Assembly (NCBI GenBank): GCA_037074705.1
Contig: CM073590.1
Span: 41,191,895-41,255,894, forward strand
Length of the DNA stretch: 64,000 bases
Direction of reading: 5' to 3'
Source: Zhengitettix transpicula
Taxonomy: Eukaryota > Arthropoda > Insecta > Orthoptera > Tetrigidae
In this document: positions 45,296-56,474 of the stretch, in pieces
Position numbering within the stretch: the first letter of the stretch is position 1
Layout: each line of letters begins with the position of its first letter
Translations under genes and position numbers: made by a program
The notes under the pieces: generated by a model
What the model saw: the letters and a program-made list of their open reading frames with translations, nothing else
Told to the model about the DNA's origin: nothing
The model's database searches: none

Positions 45296-45365
45296 CGGCC
45301 AGTGCTCCAGGGGAATCGAACCCACAGTTTGTTTATCCACGTCAGCTGACGGTGTGCAGAAACAC
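45296..45365 (-). mobile_element. Possible decayed tRNA-like SINE head
   Basis: The minus strand reads GTGGGTTCGATTCCCCTGG (plus GGGGAATCGAACCCAC at 45311), an excellent B box. About 35 bp before it, CAGCTGACGTGGATAAAC is a weak A box. No shared body follows. It could also be a decayed tRNA gene. Confidence 0.35.
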
Positions 45366-45698
45366 GCCTCCGTTTCCTGCTCCCACTACGCATTACTAGG
45401 CCCGACAAACTACACCGAAGAAAGTAGTTCGTGTAATGCAAACAAGTACCGCATTGTTGTCAACGCTCCTTGAGAAGTGCACGAGTTCAGCAGCGTTAAG
45501 GATCTCAGCGTTTCCCTATTCGAGTAAAATAAATTCCGCTTTGGGACAACTTAATAGTAGTGCATGTCAACAATTCACCGTTGCGCAGTTAATACATATT
45601 ATTTTCTGTTTTTCCATTGTCGGAGTGGGTTTAAGTTAATATTACATTACTTTCCGTTTGTCGACCTGTCTACATATTCTCGCTCGCTAAAAATTACT

Positions 45699-45885
45699 GC
45701 CGACCTCCTGTGGAGTGTCAGCATGACTGCATAGCATCACAAACGTCCAGGATTCGAATCCTGGCTAGGGCTTGGATGATGTGAGCGTGTTTCCATACTG
45801 TTAGTTCCCCAACAAAGAAAGTCGCTAATGACCTTAGCCGTTGATGCGACTATAAATAAAATAATTAATTAAAAAAACTTTTCAA
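45699..45885 (+). mobile_element. tRNA-derived SINE (family 2), forward copy
   Basis: Starts GCCGACCTCCTGTGGAGTG, has an A-box region GTCAGCATGACTGCATAGC, a B box GGATTCGAATCCTGG, the shared body blocks GTGAGCGTGTTTCC, AGTTCCCC, AGTCGCTAATGA and GTTGATGCGACTATAAAT, and an A/T-rich tail with AAATAAAAT. It aligns over its length with the reverse copy at 26311-26511 with moderate divergence and small gaps. Confidence 0.85.
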
Positions 45886-46436
45886 CATCTGCCATTCTTA
45901 AACCTCCCCAACTTAAACCCATCTAGGTAATGGGAGATCCAACAATAATATCTAGACAATGCCACAAAATTTCAATTCCAAATTTCGCTCGTAAGTGCCG
46001 CAGTGAAATGACTATTATGTGCAATATAACAAGGAATCAGGTATTACGTTACAAAGCATAATGCTCAGTGAATAACTAATCGGGCGTTTCATCGTCTAAA
46101 ATAGAAAAATTGCGTTACGCTATGGAAGGGGTCGCCAAACGGTAGCTCGCGGGACTGTTTTTGGAAACAGGTTTCTGAAAGGTTAGTAGACAAAAGAGAG
46201 AACAAGGAAACTCAGAATTCTTGAGTTATCATAGTAATTAATTTTGTTTTTCCTTTGTATAAAAATGTTTATTATAACACTTAGAGACAATGAGACACTA
46301 CCATGAATGTACTAAATTGCAAATTACAAGGGAAGAAACAGTAGTTAGTCGAAATTACATCACACATACATTTGCGCTAAATTGGAGCTTTAGGAGACAA
46401 ACTTAGGAAGTGGAGACGTCAAACCTTTTTATATAT
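45886..46436. other. AT-rich sequence with a hAT-like terminus
   Basis: Contains GGGGTCGCCAAACGGTAGCT at 46128, then CGCGGGACTG. This resembles the terminal sequence of ZBED5-type hAT elements (from memory CAGGGGTGGCCAAAC and CCCGCGGGCC). Nothing else was recognised; the rest of that element is absent. Confidence 0.45.
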
Positions 46437-46593
46437 TGTAATAATTAAAAAAACGGGGATAAATTAAATTTGCCCCACTTTGTTGGGCCATTTATGTAAT
46501 AATTGAAAAAGTCTTTAATTAAAAGAAATTCTTAAACAAAAAAATAATTAAAATTTGAATGATAGTTAGCCACACGTTGAAGTCGCCAATTTA
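46437..46593 (-). repeat. Two primer-site modules at the inner edge of LTR unit 10
   Basis: TGTAAT starts modules at 46437 and 46495. They contain TTTGCCCCACTTTGTTGGGCC and GCCACACGTTGAAGTCGCC, reverse complements of primer-site variants. The LTR begins TGTAATGATT at 46594. Module lengths are 58 and 99 bp; the longer one has an expanded AT-rich spacer. ATAT precedes the array. Confidence 0.75.
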
Positions 46594-47570
46594 TGTAATG
46601 ATTTAAAAGGTGGTGTTAATTAAATAGGAATAATTAACATGATTATGATTTAAAAATTTATTGTTCATAATTACACATTGCACGTCGAATTCCATCAATT
46701 TAACAAACAAATATTTCAATTTTATTTTATTAATTCGTGGCGTTCTATGAAAATACAGCTTTATATTTTTACAATCAACGACGTCGAATTTCTCTTTATC
46801 TCAGGGTCATCATTGGGTTTGATAGTAAGAACAAATACAATCTAATGACTAAAACATTAACAATCCAAACTCATTGAAGTTAACGGAATACAATATTAAA
46901 TACAAGAAATAAAAGAAAGCGAGTGAAAGGAAAAACGCGAACGAAATCTGACTATACCTTTTAATTATCGTTTACAGTAATTAATAATTGTTTTGTACTC
47001 ACAACAGTGATACTGGTACTAGTTCGGACTCTTGCAGCTTGAAGTCAACACCCACTAAACAGGCCATTATTCACTGATTCTACACTTTAGATTTTGAACA
47101 CACGCGATCGTTACTCTCGATCTCTGCTATCCTGGAACCTGGATTAGCCGCCCCTCAGTCATCCCTCGGACGTAGGTCTCCTTTAAGTCTCTCGATGCGA
47201 AAATTAGTTCAGTTTGTGAAGTAAAACTTCTGCTTCTAAATTGTGATTTTAGAGTCTCTCCGTCAAAACTGTTTACTTGCGTTTTATGTAAAATATTATC
47301 TCTCGCCGTTCCTGGACAGCCCTATTTATGCTTTTAGATTAGCAAACTTTACTGTGTTGTATCTCTCGCAGACTCTTCTATGTATCCTTTCTCGACCCAG
47401 GCTCTACGCAGACTCGACGCAGACTGAGTTCTCTAAGCGCGCGGTCTCCAGTCGCCATTGTTAACAAAGAAAAACCCGCTGCAATTGTCGTTTGTCGTCT
47501 TTAAGCACCCGTACCGCCAACAATTCAATTATATTAAAAACAATTAATAGCCTGTTTAATTGGTATTACA
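46594..47570 (-). mobile_element. LTR unit 10: Gypsy-type LTR, reverse
   Basis: Reads TGTAATGATT on the left and TTGGTATTACA on the right, followed by ATAT. It carries the shared box as TCATCATTGGGTTTGATAG near 46805. ATTCGTGGCGTTC near 46733 also occurs as TTTGTGGCGTTC in the unit at 55654-56474, so the two are related subfamilies. No coding sequence; the frame 47243-47464 is not recognised. Confidence 0.75.
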
Positions 47571-49587
47571 ATATATTGGAGAAGCATCTTGAAAAAACAC
47601 AAATGTTGGCATTCCTTTTTACCAGAATGATGCTAGAAGATATATTCTATTTAATTAATTAATTTCAACTCTGCTTTAAGGACAAAAAAATTGTACTACT
47701 CGCACAATTTACTGCATTACCTTTGTAGAAGAATTTTCTAGCTGCGTGTCTGAATACTTTAACGAATACAAGTCAGTACTTGAACTAGAACTAAATGATA
47801 CATAATGATTTGACTCTAAAATCAATTCCAACAAGCTAAATATGGCTACTTCTACTAAAAGAAAAATATTCACCGTTGCTGCGTTTGGCACTCAGAGTTG
47901 AAGACTTTATTCAGTTCAAGCTCTCTGTGAGAATTTGCTTTTTTGAACAAGAAACCAAAACAGACACATAATGACTGACAATCACCTCGACAATTGCGAC
48001 CTAATGTCAGTGACCAACACCAGAACTCATTGCAGAGAAGGGAAGTGATACTTCCAATTGAATAGAATTTTTTACTCATACTGTTATGAATTTAATTTTG
48101 GATTTTCTAGAATTAAAAGTATTAGGTAGGGTACATGGGTAGAAAGTTTATAAAAAGTTCAAAAGTAAATTTAATTGATGAGGGTTTGTATGGGGGGCTC
48201 GCCAAGTACTTTCTAAATGCGTAATTAGCTCCCGTTATTGGTGAGATTGGCGACCTCTGCGCTCAGGTCTCGATATCCGACTCTCTGGTATAAGCTGAAT
48301 CTAGTAGGTTTCTGTCGCTAAGAAGTGTCCCGACACTTGTTCCTATATACAATTCTAATCTATTTCCCTGAAGACAACAAGAGTTTTTACCGTTCGAAAC
48401 GTAGGATCATTCTTCACTCCTCCTTCCGCTGTCTCATATTTTATTCTATACATCCGATAATTTCTTCACTAAATATTTCAACTCCATTGTCAGCAAACTA
48501 CAAAACAATAAGACTTACTTGTTAACAACATTACAGGATAACTGAGGAATCAAATTTCACTATCAATGTCAACGGATAATATTCATGGAACGAAAAAGTA
48601 ATGAAATAACTAGCCGATGCGGTTGAAGAATCTTGAGATGCAGCATATTAACAGAAGTAATATTAGCAATACGGAAAACTATAATTGCTAAATCTCCTCC
48701 ATGCGCAATTGAGAAACAGCAGATTTTCTGAAGTTAGGCTGAGAAGTCTGACAAAAGTATGCTTCCATAATTGGAAATAAAAAGTAATTATAGAACAAGG
48801 CATTTATATAAGTACTTCATAAAAATGAATCACGACGATTCCAAAATAGTTGGCCAATAATCCTACTCTCCACACAATACAAAAATTATTATAAATTATA
48901 TTGGCAAATATGTCTTGATTTAACCCAGACAAGATTTAAATCACTGTCACGAGTTCATAAGCGGAAACGGCCAAGTACTCACGATAGAGACAATATACAA
49001 TGCATCCGGCAATTATGTAAAAATAACACAGCGATACGCATGCCCAAAGAAGCAACACATTTTAGTTGAACTGTAATGAGATAAACACGAATTCAAGACC
49101 GTAAATATCCAAACAATGATTCACAAAAACTTTCGAGGAATTGTCGTGAATGTCAAACTGGTAGTAAAAATGTATAGCGATTACTTCCATCACCTACGAT
49201 TTGCGGACGTAATTGCCCTGTTTCCATAAAGAAAATTTAGATTGCCACTTTCAACATTCTCAACGTTACGAATCGTCTTCGAAAACAACAAGTGCAAGAA
49301 AAATGAGAAGTTGTCAATTGAACAAGTTAGTGCATTAAATGAGTGGTTTAAAATTCAATGTAGTTCCGACCTACGTATTGACGGTCCCCTATAGAAAGTG
49401 CAAGCAGAACGGTTTATCAGGAAATTTTTTCTATGAGCGTTTTATATATTAGTTTAGTTAAGTAATTTAGATTCTTTCCAGTAATAAAAAGCGTATTTCG
49501 TTTCATTTTTTCAATTTCTGAAAAGTAAAACCGGTATATAAGGATTATTACAATCAAAATCGGAAGATCCAGCCCGACACTTTATAT
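47571..49587. other. 2 kb AT-rich stretch without recognisable features
   Basis: No shared repeat or family resemblance found. A GC-richer patch lies at about 48175-48320. Frames at 47709-48079 and 48325-48525 look random. Confidence 0.45.
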
Positions 49588-49640
49588 TGTAATAATCAAA
49601 AATGATGATTGTTAATTTGCCCCACGTTGTGGTGCCAAAA
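49588..49640 (-). repeat. Single primer-site module at the inner edge of LTR unit 11
   Basis: TGTAATAATCAAAA, then TTTGCCCCACGTTGTGGTGC, then the LTR's own TGTAATAATT at 49641. At 53 bp it is the shortest and cleanest module in the window. The sequence before it ends TATAT. Confidence 0.78.
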
Positions 49641-50444
49641 TGTAATAATTAAATATGATATGGGCTTTTAAATGAACAATTATACAATTTTAAAACAAAC
49701 AAGATTTTATTTAGCAATACTTGAAACAATTATACAATTTCAAAACATATCTCAATCTCACAAAGGTCTTAACTGGGTTTGATAGCGACAGAACATTTAA
49801 ACATAATCAAAGAACACAAAATTTATATTTAGTTTAAAAAGAAATATTTATTCGTCTAGACATAGACGAAATTAATTATCGATGAACTTATACTACAAGA
49901 TGGATTTTATATTTAAACAGTTTATTTTATCAACACTAAAGAACGATATCTGACACTATCTTTTAAGTCGGTTTACAAAAATCATTTTACTGTTCTCTTG
50001 CTACTTACGGCTGCCCAGAATACTTTCACCTTTCAGTGGTGGGGTTTCACAGATTCTATTAAAATTCACTGATTCTACTAAATACTGTTGGTTTGAAAAA
50101 GAAAGTTTGTGGTATCTCGACGACTTTACTCTGTTCTGCTTCGACGACGACTGGTTTACTGTAAATTTAACAAGTTCTCTCTCCTATTCTTTGGCTGCGA
50201 CTTTAAACTGCAATCTTTCGACGACGACTCTTCTTAAACAATGTCTCTCTTACTCACATCCACCAGTTTCGGTGAGCGCTGAACAACTACTGCCCTAAAC
50301 AATGTATCTCTTACTCACATCCTCCAGACTCGGTGATCGCAGCATCACTGACCTCTCAAAAGCTTATCTCCTCCCTTATATACGCCCTGTCTCCTACTTT
50401 TCCATTGTTCGAAAACTTCGTCGCAAATGCCAGTTGACAGATTC
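49641..50444 (-). mobile_element. LTR unit 11: Gypsy-type LTR, truncated
   Basis: Aligns with LTR unit 5 (6355-7603) from its left end to about 50444, where AGTTGACAGATTCTAC passes into unrelated sequence. It contains the shared box as ACTGGGTTTGATAGCG near 49775. The missing ~430 bp is the U3 end. It adjoins a fragment of a reverse transcriptase. Confidence 0.78.
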
Positions 50445-50445
50445 T

Positions 50446-50690
50446 ACTTTTTTCTGAGAAATTAACTGCCTCTCCATGTACGTAGAAGCAGCCCATCCCC
50501 AAATTTCTGTTCCATAACTAATATGGAAGTAAACATTGCCACAGTATGTGTTACGTAAATGTTTTTGTGTGAGTATTGATACTAGTCGTTTCTTTGCATA
50601 TGCATTTCTGTTAATATTATTGCATAATTGATTAATATGTTCCCCTATGACACATACATACGTGATGGACTTCACAAAATTTACATATTT
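50446..50690 (-). pseudogene. Reverse transcriptase thumb fragment of a non-LTR element
   Basis: The minus frame reads EHINQLCNNINRNAYAKKRLVSIL and TYCGNVYFHISYGTEIWGWA with RQLISQKK near the end. This matches the post-catalytic region of non-LTR RTs, where the pattern is HINxLxxKLxxxxYxLRxL then FHSxLxYGIxxWGxxxxxxxxxLQKKxIR. Only ~80 residues are present. The left border abuts LTR unit 11 in a run of T residues. Confidence 0.75.
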
Positions 50691-52810
50691 TTAGCCACAG
50701 ATTAATTTCTACAGTATAATATTTTAAATTGTATGTTTCCGGCCAGACAGAATCAAAGAAGTATATGCCGTGCTGTGAAGAAGTCTGGTCTCAAATACAC
50801 TTCTCGAAAATGAGATAGATTAATTTTTTAATATTTTCTGCTTCTTGCATTTTTATGGCAAATATTCGTGAACAAAGAAGGGACTAGAGAAATTTCTCAA
50901 GGTGTCTAGGAAGAAGGTATACGCCTATATGGTTAGCGGGAAGCAGGATATTTCAGCCTTGATGTCCGAGAGAGGGGGAAATATATAGACCATTTCTGAC
51001 GACACACCTCTATGTGTGACAGAGAGGGAAGTATACAGATCATTTCTCACCTGAAACCCCCAGGGTCGAATCACCCCGTCCCGTCCACATAGGAGCTCCG
51101 TTTTAACGTTCACCCCTATTGTTTATGTTGCTGACCCTATGTTCGTGTCGCGACATTATGAACAAATTATTTTTTCTTGACTCTTTCTTGATTGTTCAAG
51201 AATATGTAATTAAAATATTGTCCAGTTCCGAGTCACTACTTGCTAAGAAACTTTACGGGAAAACACTGTTTCTGAAGCGTAGTGAACTACCTTGTTCATG
51301 TTTTCACCACGAGACGAGCCGCTTAGTTTATGTCACATTTTCTTGGTCGCACCTCTTCTAACCTCGAGCCTCGTCGCTCCGTTATGTTCGCAACCCTAAG
51401 GAACGTTTTCAAGTATTTCGAGAAATAATTGGACACAACAAACAAATCTATTGTGTTGAATGTTAGTTTTAGTGCTATTCAACCGCGATTCGTTTATTCG
51501 AAAACTTGAATATAAATCCCAACTTTTCACTGCAGATCAAGTTTCACTCGTCGACAGGGCGTGGGGCAAGTACCAAATGCCCGACCTACCTGTAGTACAC
51601 AAATTTGATCCTAAACCTTGCGTTCCAATTTACTATTTACTAGATTTTGAGGCTTTTCGGTTCTAATATTTCCGGGAAACATTCACATTTTTAAAAGTTC
51701 GTAGCCCTGTAACATTCTTCACTGCAGATTAATTTGTCATAAATTGAAAAAACCTTTTCGGATAAGCTTACTTTTTATGGTAAAAATTAATAAGCAATAA
51801 AAAGTGTGGTTTTCATTTAAAATTTCAAAAATTCTTTACGTCTCACCCTCAGGGGTATGAGAATAATGGTGGCTTGTACTTTCCACTACTCCGTAGCTCA
51901 CTAAAAAAGTATTCAAACGCGTTTCTCCGATTTTTCTTCAGGAATGTATTTTTCGACATACAAAGAGTCTGTTTTCTTCGCACTCTCTGTATATTTTTGT
52001 GAATGGGCGCGTAACAGAATGCCATACAAATTCAAATAAACTTTACTTAATGGACTGAACAATAACGTTTCAATTCTTTCGGTAGTGATCAAATTAGTTG
52101 TCGCGATTGACGGGAATGTCTGTGAAAATGAAAAACATTCAATCATATTATTGTTTATCGCTTTTCTTTTGCCCATTCCTGTTTACTTAGCCGATGACGT
52201 TTAAATAATGTGATCGGTGGATTGTTGTGATACAACTGGACATCAATTTTTGTTTCCCAAGAAAAATAAACAGTGTACGTAGATCAATGTTTAATACTGA
52301 ATTTAAATGATTAATCTGAATATTTTAATCACGCATAGTTTCTTTGTTGTAGCTACATTCTTTTTATTTTTTGAAACGTAAAATCTGGTCAGTTTTAAAC
52401 AACAATCTTTTACTGAAAACTATGTTAACATAGTGGCTGATTTCAATTAGTATAGAAGGTTTAGATTCTTAGACTCTCAGAAAATCCTAGGTCTGTCAGA
52501 AAAAACACGGAGATCGTTTTTATCAACATATTCGAAAAATTAAAAGTTGTTGAACAAAAAAGAGAGAAGTGCTGGTAGATAATACGGTGGAAAATATCCT
52601 ACCTCCATTTAGTCAAGCCACAATAATCTTTCATTTTGAGTTAGTTACCAATTTTACTAAAATAAATTCAAATGGACCGGAAAAACGTCCTGCCTCATCC
52701 GAAAATCCGAAAGTATATTTTAATTCTGAATTATAAATAGATCTATATTCAGTTATTTTTGTTCGTGTTAAAAACTAATGTAAGTGTTGTATAAAATATA
52801 ATTATTTATT
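50691..52810. other. Mostly unassigned sequence with one short non-LTR 3' UTR fragment
   Basis: AT-rich. At 50965-51045 an imperfect ~60 bp duplication has AGAGAGGGGGAAATATATAG and CAGAGAGGGAAGTATACAG. At 51556-51597 GGGCGTGGGGCAAGTACC with ATGCCCGACCTACC matches 22823-22855 of the non-LTR 3' UTR. Nothing else was recognised. Confidence 0.5.
51556..51597 (+). repeat. 42-bp fragment of the non-LTR 3' UTR
   Basis: Matches 22823-22860 (forward) and, reversed, 42030-42070 with few differences, including AAATGCCCGACCTACC. The flanks do not match. Confidence 0.7.
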
Positions 52811-52813
52811 TAA

Positions 52814-53225
52814 AGTATCAGCATGGAAAAATGTCGACCATGAATCGGACCCGGGACCTCCGCTGAGATGATGGAAGCTTAACCAACAGCTACCCGCATT
52901 GACTCCAGGTCCGGTGCTTTCTATCTTAGAATTGAAAATTCCAAAAACATTTGATCAATTAACATTTAAGAATCTGTTCATCATTGAGGGTCGAATGTTC
53001 AGAGCGTTTAAAAAAATTATACGTGAGCCTGCAAGAGGTTTAATGAATGGAATAATTATGCACCGGATCTGGAGTCGACATGGTCAGTTGGTAAAACTCC
53101 CCCCCTCTCCCGATAAGCGGAGGTCTAGGGTTCGATTAATGTTCGGGTCAAGATTTTTCCATCCTGTTACTTTAATTCTATGAATTTCATCGCCTTTATG
53201 GCTTGAGCTTACGAAAATTTTGTCT
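52814..53225 (+). mobile_element. Family 1 SINE in foldback form with two opposed tRNA-like parts
   Basis: The left end AGTATCAGCATGGAAAAATG, with TCGACC after it, is mirrored by TCAAGATTTTTCCATCCTG and TTACT at 53150-53171. Inside, the minus strand of 52835-52915 has an A-box-like GTAGCTGTTGGTTAAGC and B-box-like CCCGGGTCCGATTC. The plus strand of 53078-53150 has GGTCAGTTGGTAAAACTCC and TAGGGTTCGATTAATG. So two tRNA-like units face each other around ~160 bp of spacer. The tail after 53171 (CATCGCCTTTATGGCTTGAG) is shared, reversed, with 8840-8908. Confidence 0.65.
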
Positions 53226-53229
53226 AATT

Positions 53230-54460
53230 TCTTGAATATAGTATATGTATATAAGTTTATTGTCAGTATCTCTTGAAGAATAAGGCTAAATGAAGCGTCT
53301 CTTCATTACTCCAAGATATTCGCCGTTTGGAAACAAGGTTTAGTTAACCAATTATTATTTCAAATTTTGTAAAATCAAACTGAGGTTAAGAAAGTTTTGT
53401 CTGGACCGTATTGTTTGTTCCAGAAGGTGAATGACTAATTAAAAGTAACCGTTGAACGTACCAAGACTTTCACTAAGCTATAGGTCCTCCTAAAGGAGTT
53501 CTCAAACTACTCTTGTCACTGACGACAGCGTATTAGATGAAACCAGTATGTAAAATTTTCGTCATATACTCAGAACTTCGAGGACAATTTATTGTTAATG
53601 GAGGCATTTAATGAGAATGTCAATTGCAAGTCGAATTGAATGCCATTGAAAGCAGTGAAAGACGGAGATGTGCGGGCAGTTCGCACAAGCGCTTGGTCGT
53701 GTAATTTTAGCAGTGACCGCGGCTCAAATGACCAGAGACGGCGGCCCAATTAGCTCGCGCCTCTGCCACGCAAAGAAAAAACACGCCTCAATTGATATTT
53801 ACTGCACGGCCTTCACAGATGGCCCACCCAAAAATTAGAAACAGGGCGAACAGCGTCGGTTTTATCGCACACCCCAAATAGGCTTTAGCAAATAACAAAA
53901 GTTGTTAAAGAAAAGAAATTGAGGTACAGAAAATTTGATCAAGCTTTTTACGTGTTCCTTTCGAACCAAGAATATTCTGGACTATCTTTGCGTATCTAAG
54001 ATATGTTTAATTTTTTTTAAGATGCCGGGAGTACTTTTGTGTAATTATTATTGACTTTATTTTTAATAAACAAGCAGTACTTCTTATGGTACCAAGAGGA
54101 TTGCATAATTCCATTAATGAACGTGGAGTTTTCTAGGTGATTTAAATGTACGGGAAGTATATGGGTATTTCTGACTGTCTCAAGATGTCTTGACTCGATT
54201 AAGGTACATTGTATCAACATACCAGTTAAAATGAAATAAAAATTCCCTCTTCATAGGTAGATTAAATCATTTCTTCACTAACAGATTGCTGTAGAATTAA
54301 ATACTTTTTCGTGTTTTATAAATACGCGGGCAACGCCAACACCTGGCTATTATTATATGAAATGCATACAGGCGTTAGAGATAAATAAATAACGGGTTTA
54401 CCAACAGGAGTGTGAACATTAAAACGCTTAAGAAATGATAAGGTAATAATAAATATTAAG
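53230..54460. other. Unassigned sequence with a GC-richer patch
   Basis: At about 53660-53870 the sequence becomes GC-richer and contains GACCGCGGCTCAAATGACC and CCCAATTAGCTCGCGCC (an ATTA-type homeodomain core). No frame or repeat similarity. It is a candidate for host conserved non-coding sequence, but this is only a guess from composition. Confidence 0.35.
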
Positions 54461-54467
54461 GAATAGT

Positions 54468-54560
54468 AATGGAAAAATCTCGACCCGACCGGAAAACGAA
54501 CACAGGATCTTCACTGTGTAACGTGATTGCCCTATGCGAGTCAACTCCCCGTCAGGTGCC
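54468..54560 (-). mobile_element. tRNA-like SINE (family 1), reverse
   Basis: The plus strand starts TAATGGAAAAATCTCGACCC, the family 1 tail reversed. On the minus strand, TGTGTTCGTTTTCCGGTCGG is a decayed B box and GAGTTGACTCGCATAGGGC a weak A box. The spacing agrees with the other copies. Confidence 0.55.
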
Positions 54561-54736
54561 ATCGTTCTCCATATATTGTATAGATCTCAATACAGACTCC
54601 TGCAATTTACTAAATCTCATTCTTCACTATCAAGATTTTTACACCCTGATCATTTAATTTAGTGTCATTTCTTCAATTTTTGGATGAAATATTAGTTTAT
54701 TACACAATTACATTTGTGGAAAAAAATAATTATTGA

Positions 54737-55083
54737 AACACCCTCCTCTGTTGTGTTCTGTTGAAATAATTCGACACCCACTATTTCACAGTACCTTACA
54801 GGAAAAATTCCAAAGGGGTGAGATCGCACGTCTTGGACGTTTTCACCGTCGGCGGCTTCTATTCTCCAGTGATTCACCAACTTTATTTTACTGTGCTCGA
54901 CGATGTCTGACCTCAGTACAATCCAGACCACAACGACCAACTGCAACCAACTGCCCTTCCCGTACAATGCGCGCGGTTCACGACAAAGCTAGTCTATGTG
55001 TTCCATTGTTGTCTGTGAGATCGGTCTAGCTAAACAATTCATCATAATTAAAGTTATGAATGGCCTCCTCAATTAGTATTACA
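54737..55083 (-). mobile_element. LTR unit 12: Gypsy-type LTR fragment, reverse
   Basis: The right part (54858-55083) matches 56256-56474 closely: CTTCTATTCTCCA, TCACCAACTTTATTTTACTG, AAGCTAGTCTATGTGTTCC and TGGCCTCCTCAATTAGTATT. It ends ATTACA (55078-55083) at a TA tract. No left LTR end or primer site is found; the left border is set roughly where the similarity fades. Confidence 0.7.
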
Positions 55084-55112
55084 ATATATATATATATATA
55101 TATTTTTTTTCC
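55084..55112. repeat. TA-rich tract with T run
   Basis: ATATATATATATATATATAT followed by nine T residues, the target tract of LTR unit 12. Confidence 0.85.
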
Positions 55113-55119
55113 TGCAACT

Positions 55120-55320
55120 ATGTGATAACCTCGGGCGCTGAGGGACCTGTGGCACCGCCCTGTTGAAAGGAAATATTGTTCACGACAGTTGATGCCGAAG
55201 CGAACGAAACGTCTGTCGTACCATACGCGCTATTTGATAATATCGTTTCATGAATACCACTCGTTGTTGAACGGCGTATCTCTGCACTAATGAGCACGGC
55301 TGTTACAGAAAAGCATCCAA
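55120..55320 (-). pseudogene. Fragment of Tc/mariner-type transposase N-terminal helix-turn-helix
   Basis: The minus strand reads SLVQRYAVQQRVVFMKRYYQ and then RMVRQTFRSLRHQL with a stop, followed in another frame by FQQGGAT-like residues. The first part fits the DUF4817-type N-terminal domain of insect Tc-like transposases (pattern QRVFIVKxYYxxxxSxxxTxRxFRxxFG). Only about 60 residues are recognisable and no catalytic core follows. It is not the missing N-terminus of the relic at 9043-9790, which is far away and of different sequence context. Confidence 0.45.
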
Positions 55321-55653
55321 TATTTCAAGCGATATTGCTAAAGTGACCATTAGAAACTTTAAAACTCTTGTTGGCAGACCCTTTATATAATATCAGCAAC
55401 TCCAGATTAATTTTTTTCTTTAAACTATTTCATAGTGTCTGATTTTCTCTTCACACAGCACTTACGCACTGCAGCCACTGGTTGGCCGTTTGAGGAAGGA
55501 AAGGTTTCCTCCGTGGTGATCCACGATTGATTATGCAAATTGTAATCACTCTTCCAAGTTACAATTGACTTGAGCTTTCATAAAACCTTGTAAATATCGT
55601 CAACTTAAAATATAGTTTCTTTAATATTATCAACAAAATAAAAACCTAATTAA
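55321..55653. other. Unassigned sequence
   Basis: Moderately AT-rich, no recognised feature. Confidence 0.4.
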
Positions 55654-56474
55654 TGTAGGCGTAAACTAAACCAAAATTAACACACTAATATTTTATTTAT
55701 AATTTGTGGCGTTCAAAGTAAAATACAATCTTTTATATTACACAAACAATCAAAATTAATAACTCTTCTTCTCAGGGTCTGTAACTGGGCTTGATAAGTA
55801 AGAACAATCAAAAAAATTATCAATTAAACAATTAAACAATTCGAAACCAAATTCAGACGAACAGAATACGAAATATAGCAAAATGAAAGGAACTAAATCT
55901 GACTAATACCTTTAACTATCGTTTACAGAATTTAATTAGTTTGGTTTGTACTTACAAATGTCCTGCTGGTACCAGACTTAGTTTTGGGGCTTGGGTACAC
56001 TATTTTTCACTTAAAAGGCCATTAATCACAGATTCTACACATTTTTTTTTTATTTTGGCAAAATTGGCTATTTCGATGACTGCTCCGCTCCGTAATAATT
56101 CACCAATGTTATTCCGCAACAATTCCTCCACGAAGATTGTACAAAGTTCTATTTTGACGAAACTGGTATTACTTTACAATATTCACGTTGCAATATCTCG
56201 GTGAATGTTTTACTCTGCAAAATTTTATAAAGACCGTTCTCTGCGCACTCCTCGGCCGCTTCTATTCTCCAATGATTCACCAACTTTATTTTACTGTGCT
56301 CGACGATGTCTGACAGTACAATCCAGACCACAACGACCAACTGCCCTTCCCGTACAATGCGCTCGGTTCACGACAAAGCTAGTCTATGTGTTCCATTGTT
56401 GTCTTTGAGATCGGTGCCGCTAAACCAATTCATCATAATTAAAGTCATTAATGGCCTCCTCAATTAGTATTACA
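55654..56474 (-). mobile_element. LTR unit 13: Gypsy-type LTR, reverse
   Basis: The left border TGTAGGCGTAAAC is tentative; the right border is TTAGTATTACA at 56474 followed by ATAT. It carries the shared box as CAGGGTCTGTAACTGGGC near 55775 and is related to LTR unit 10 through the GTGGCGTTC region. It shares ~220 bp of its right part with LTR unit 12. No primer site flanks it. Confidence 0.7.
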
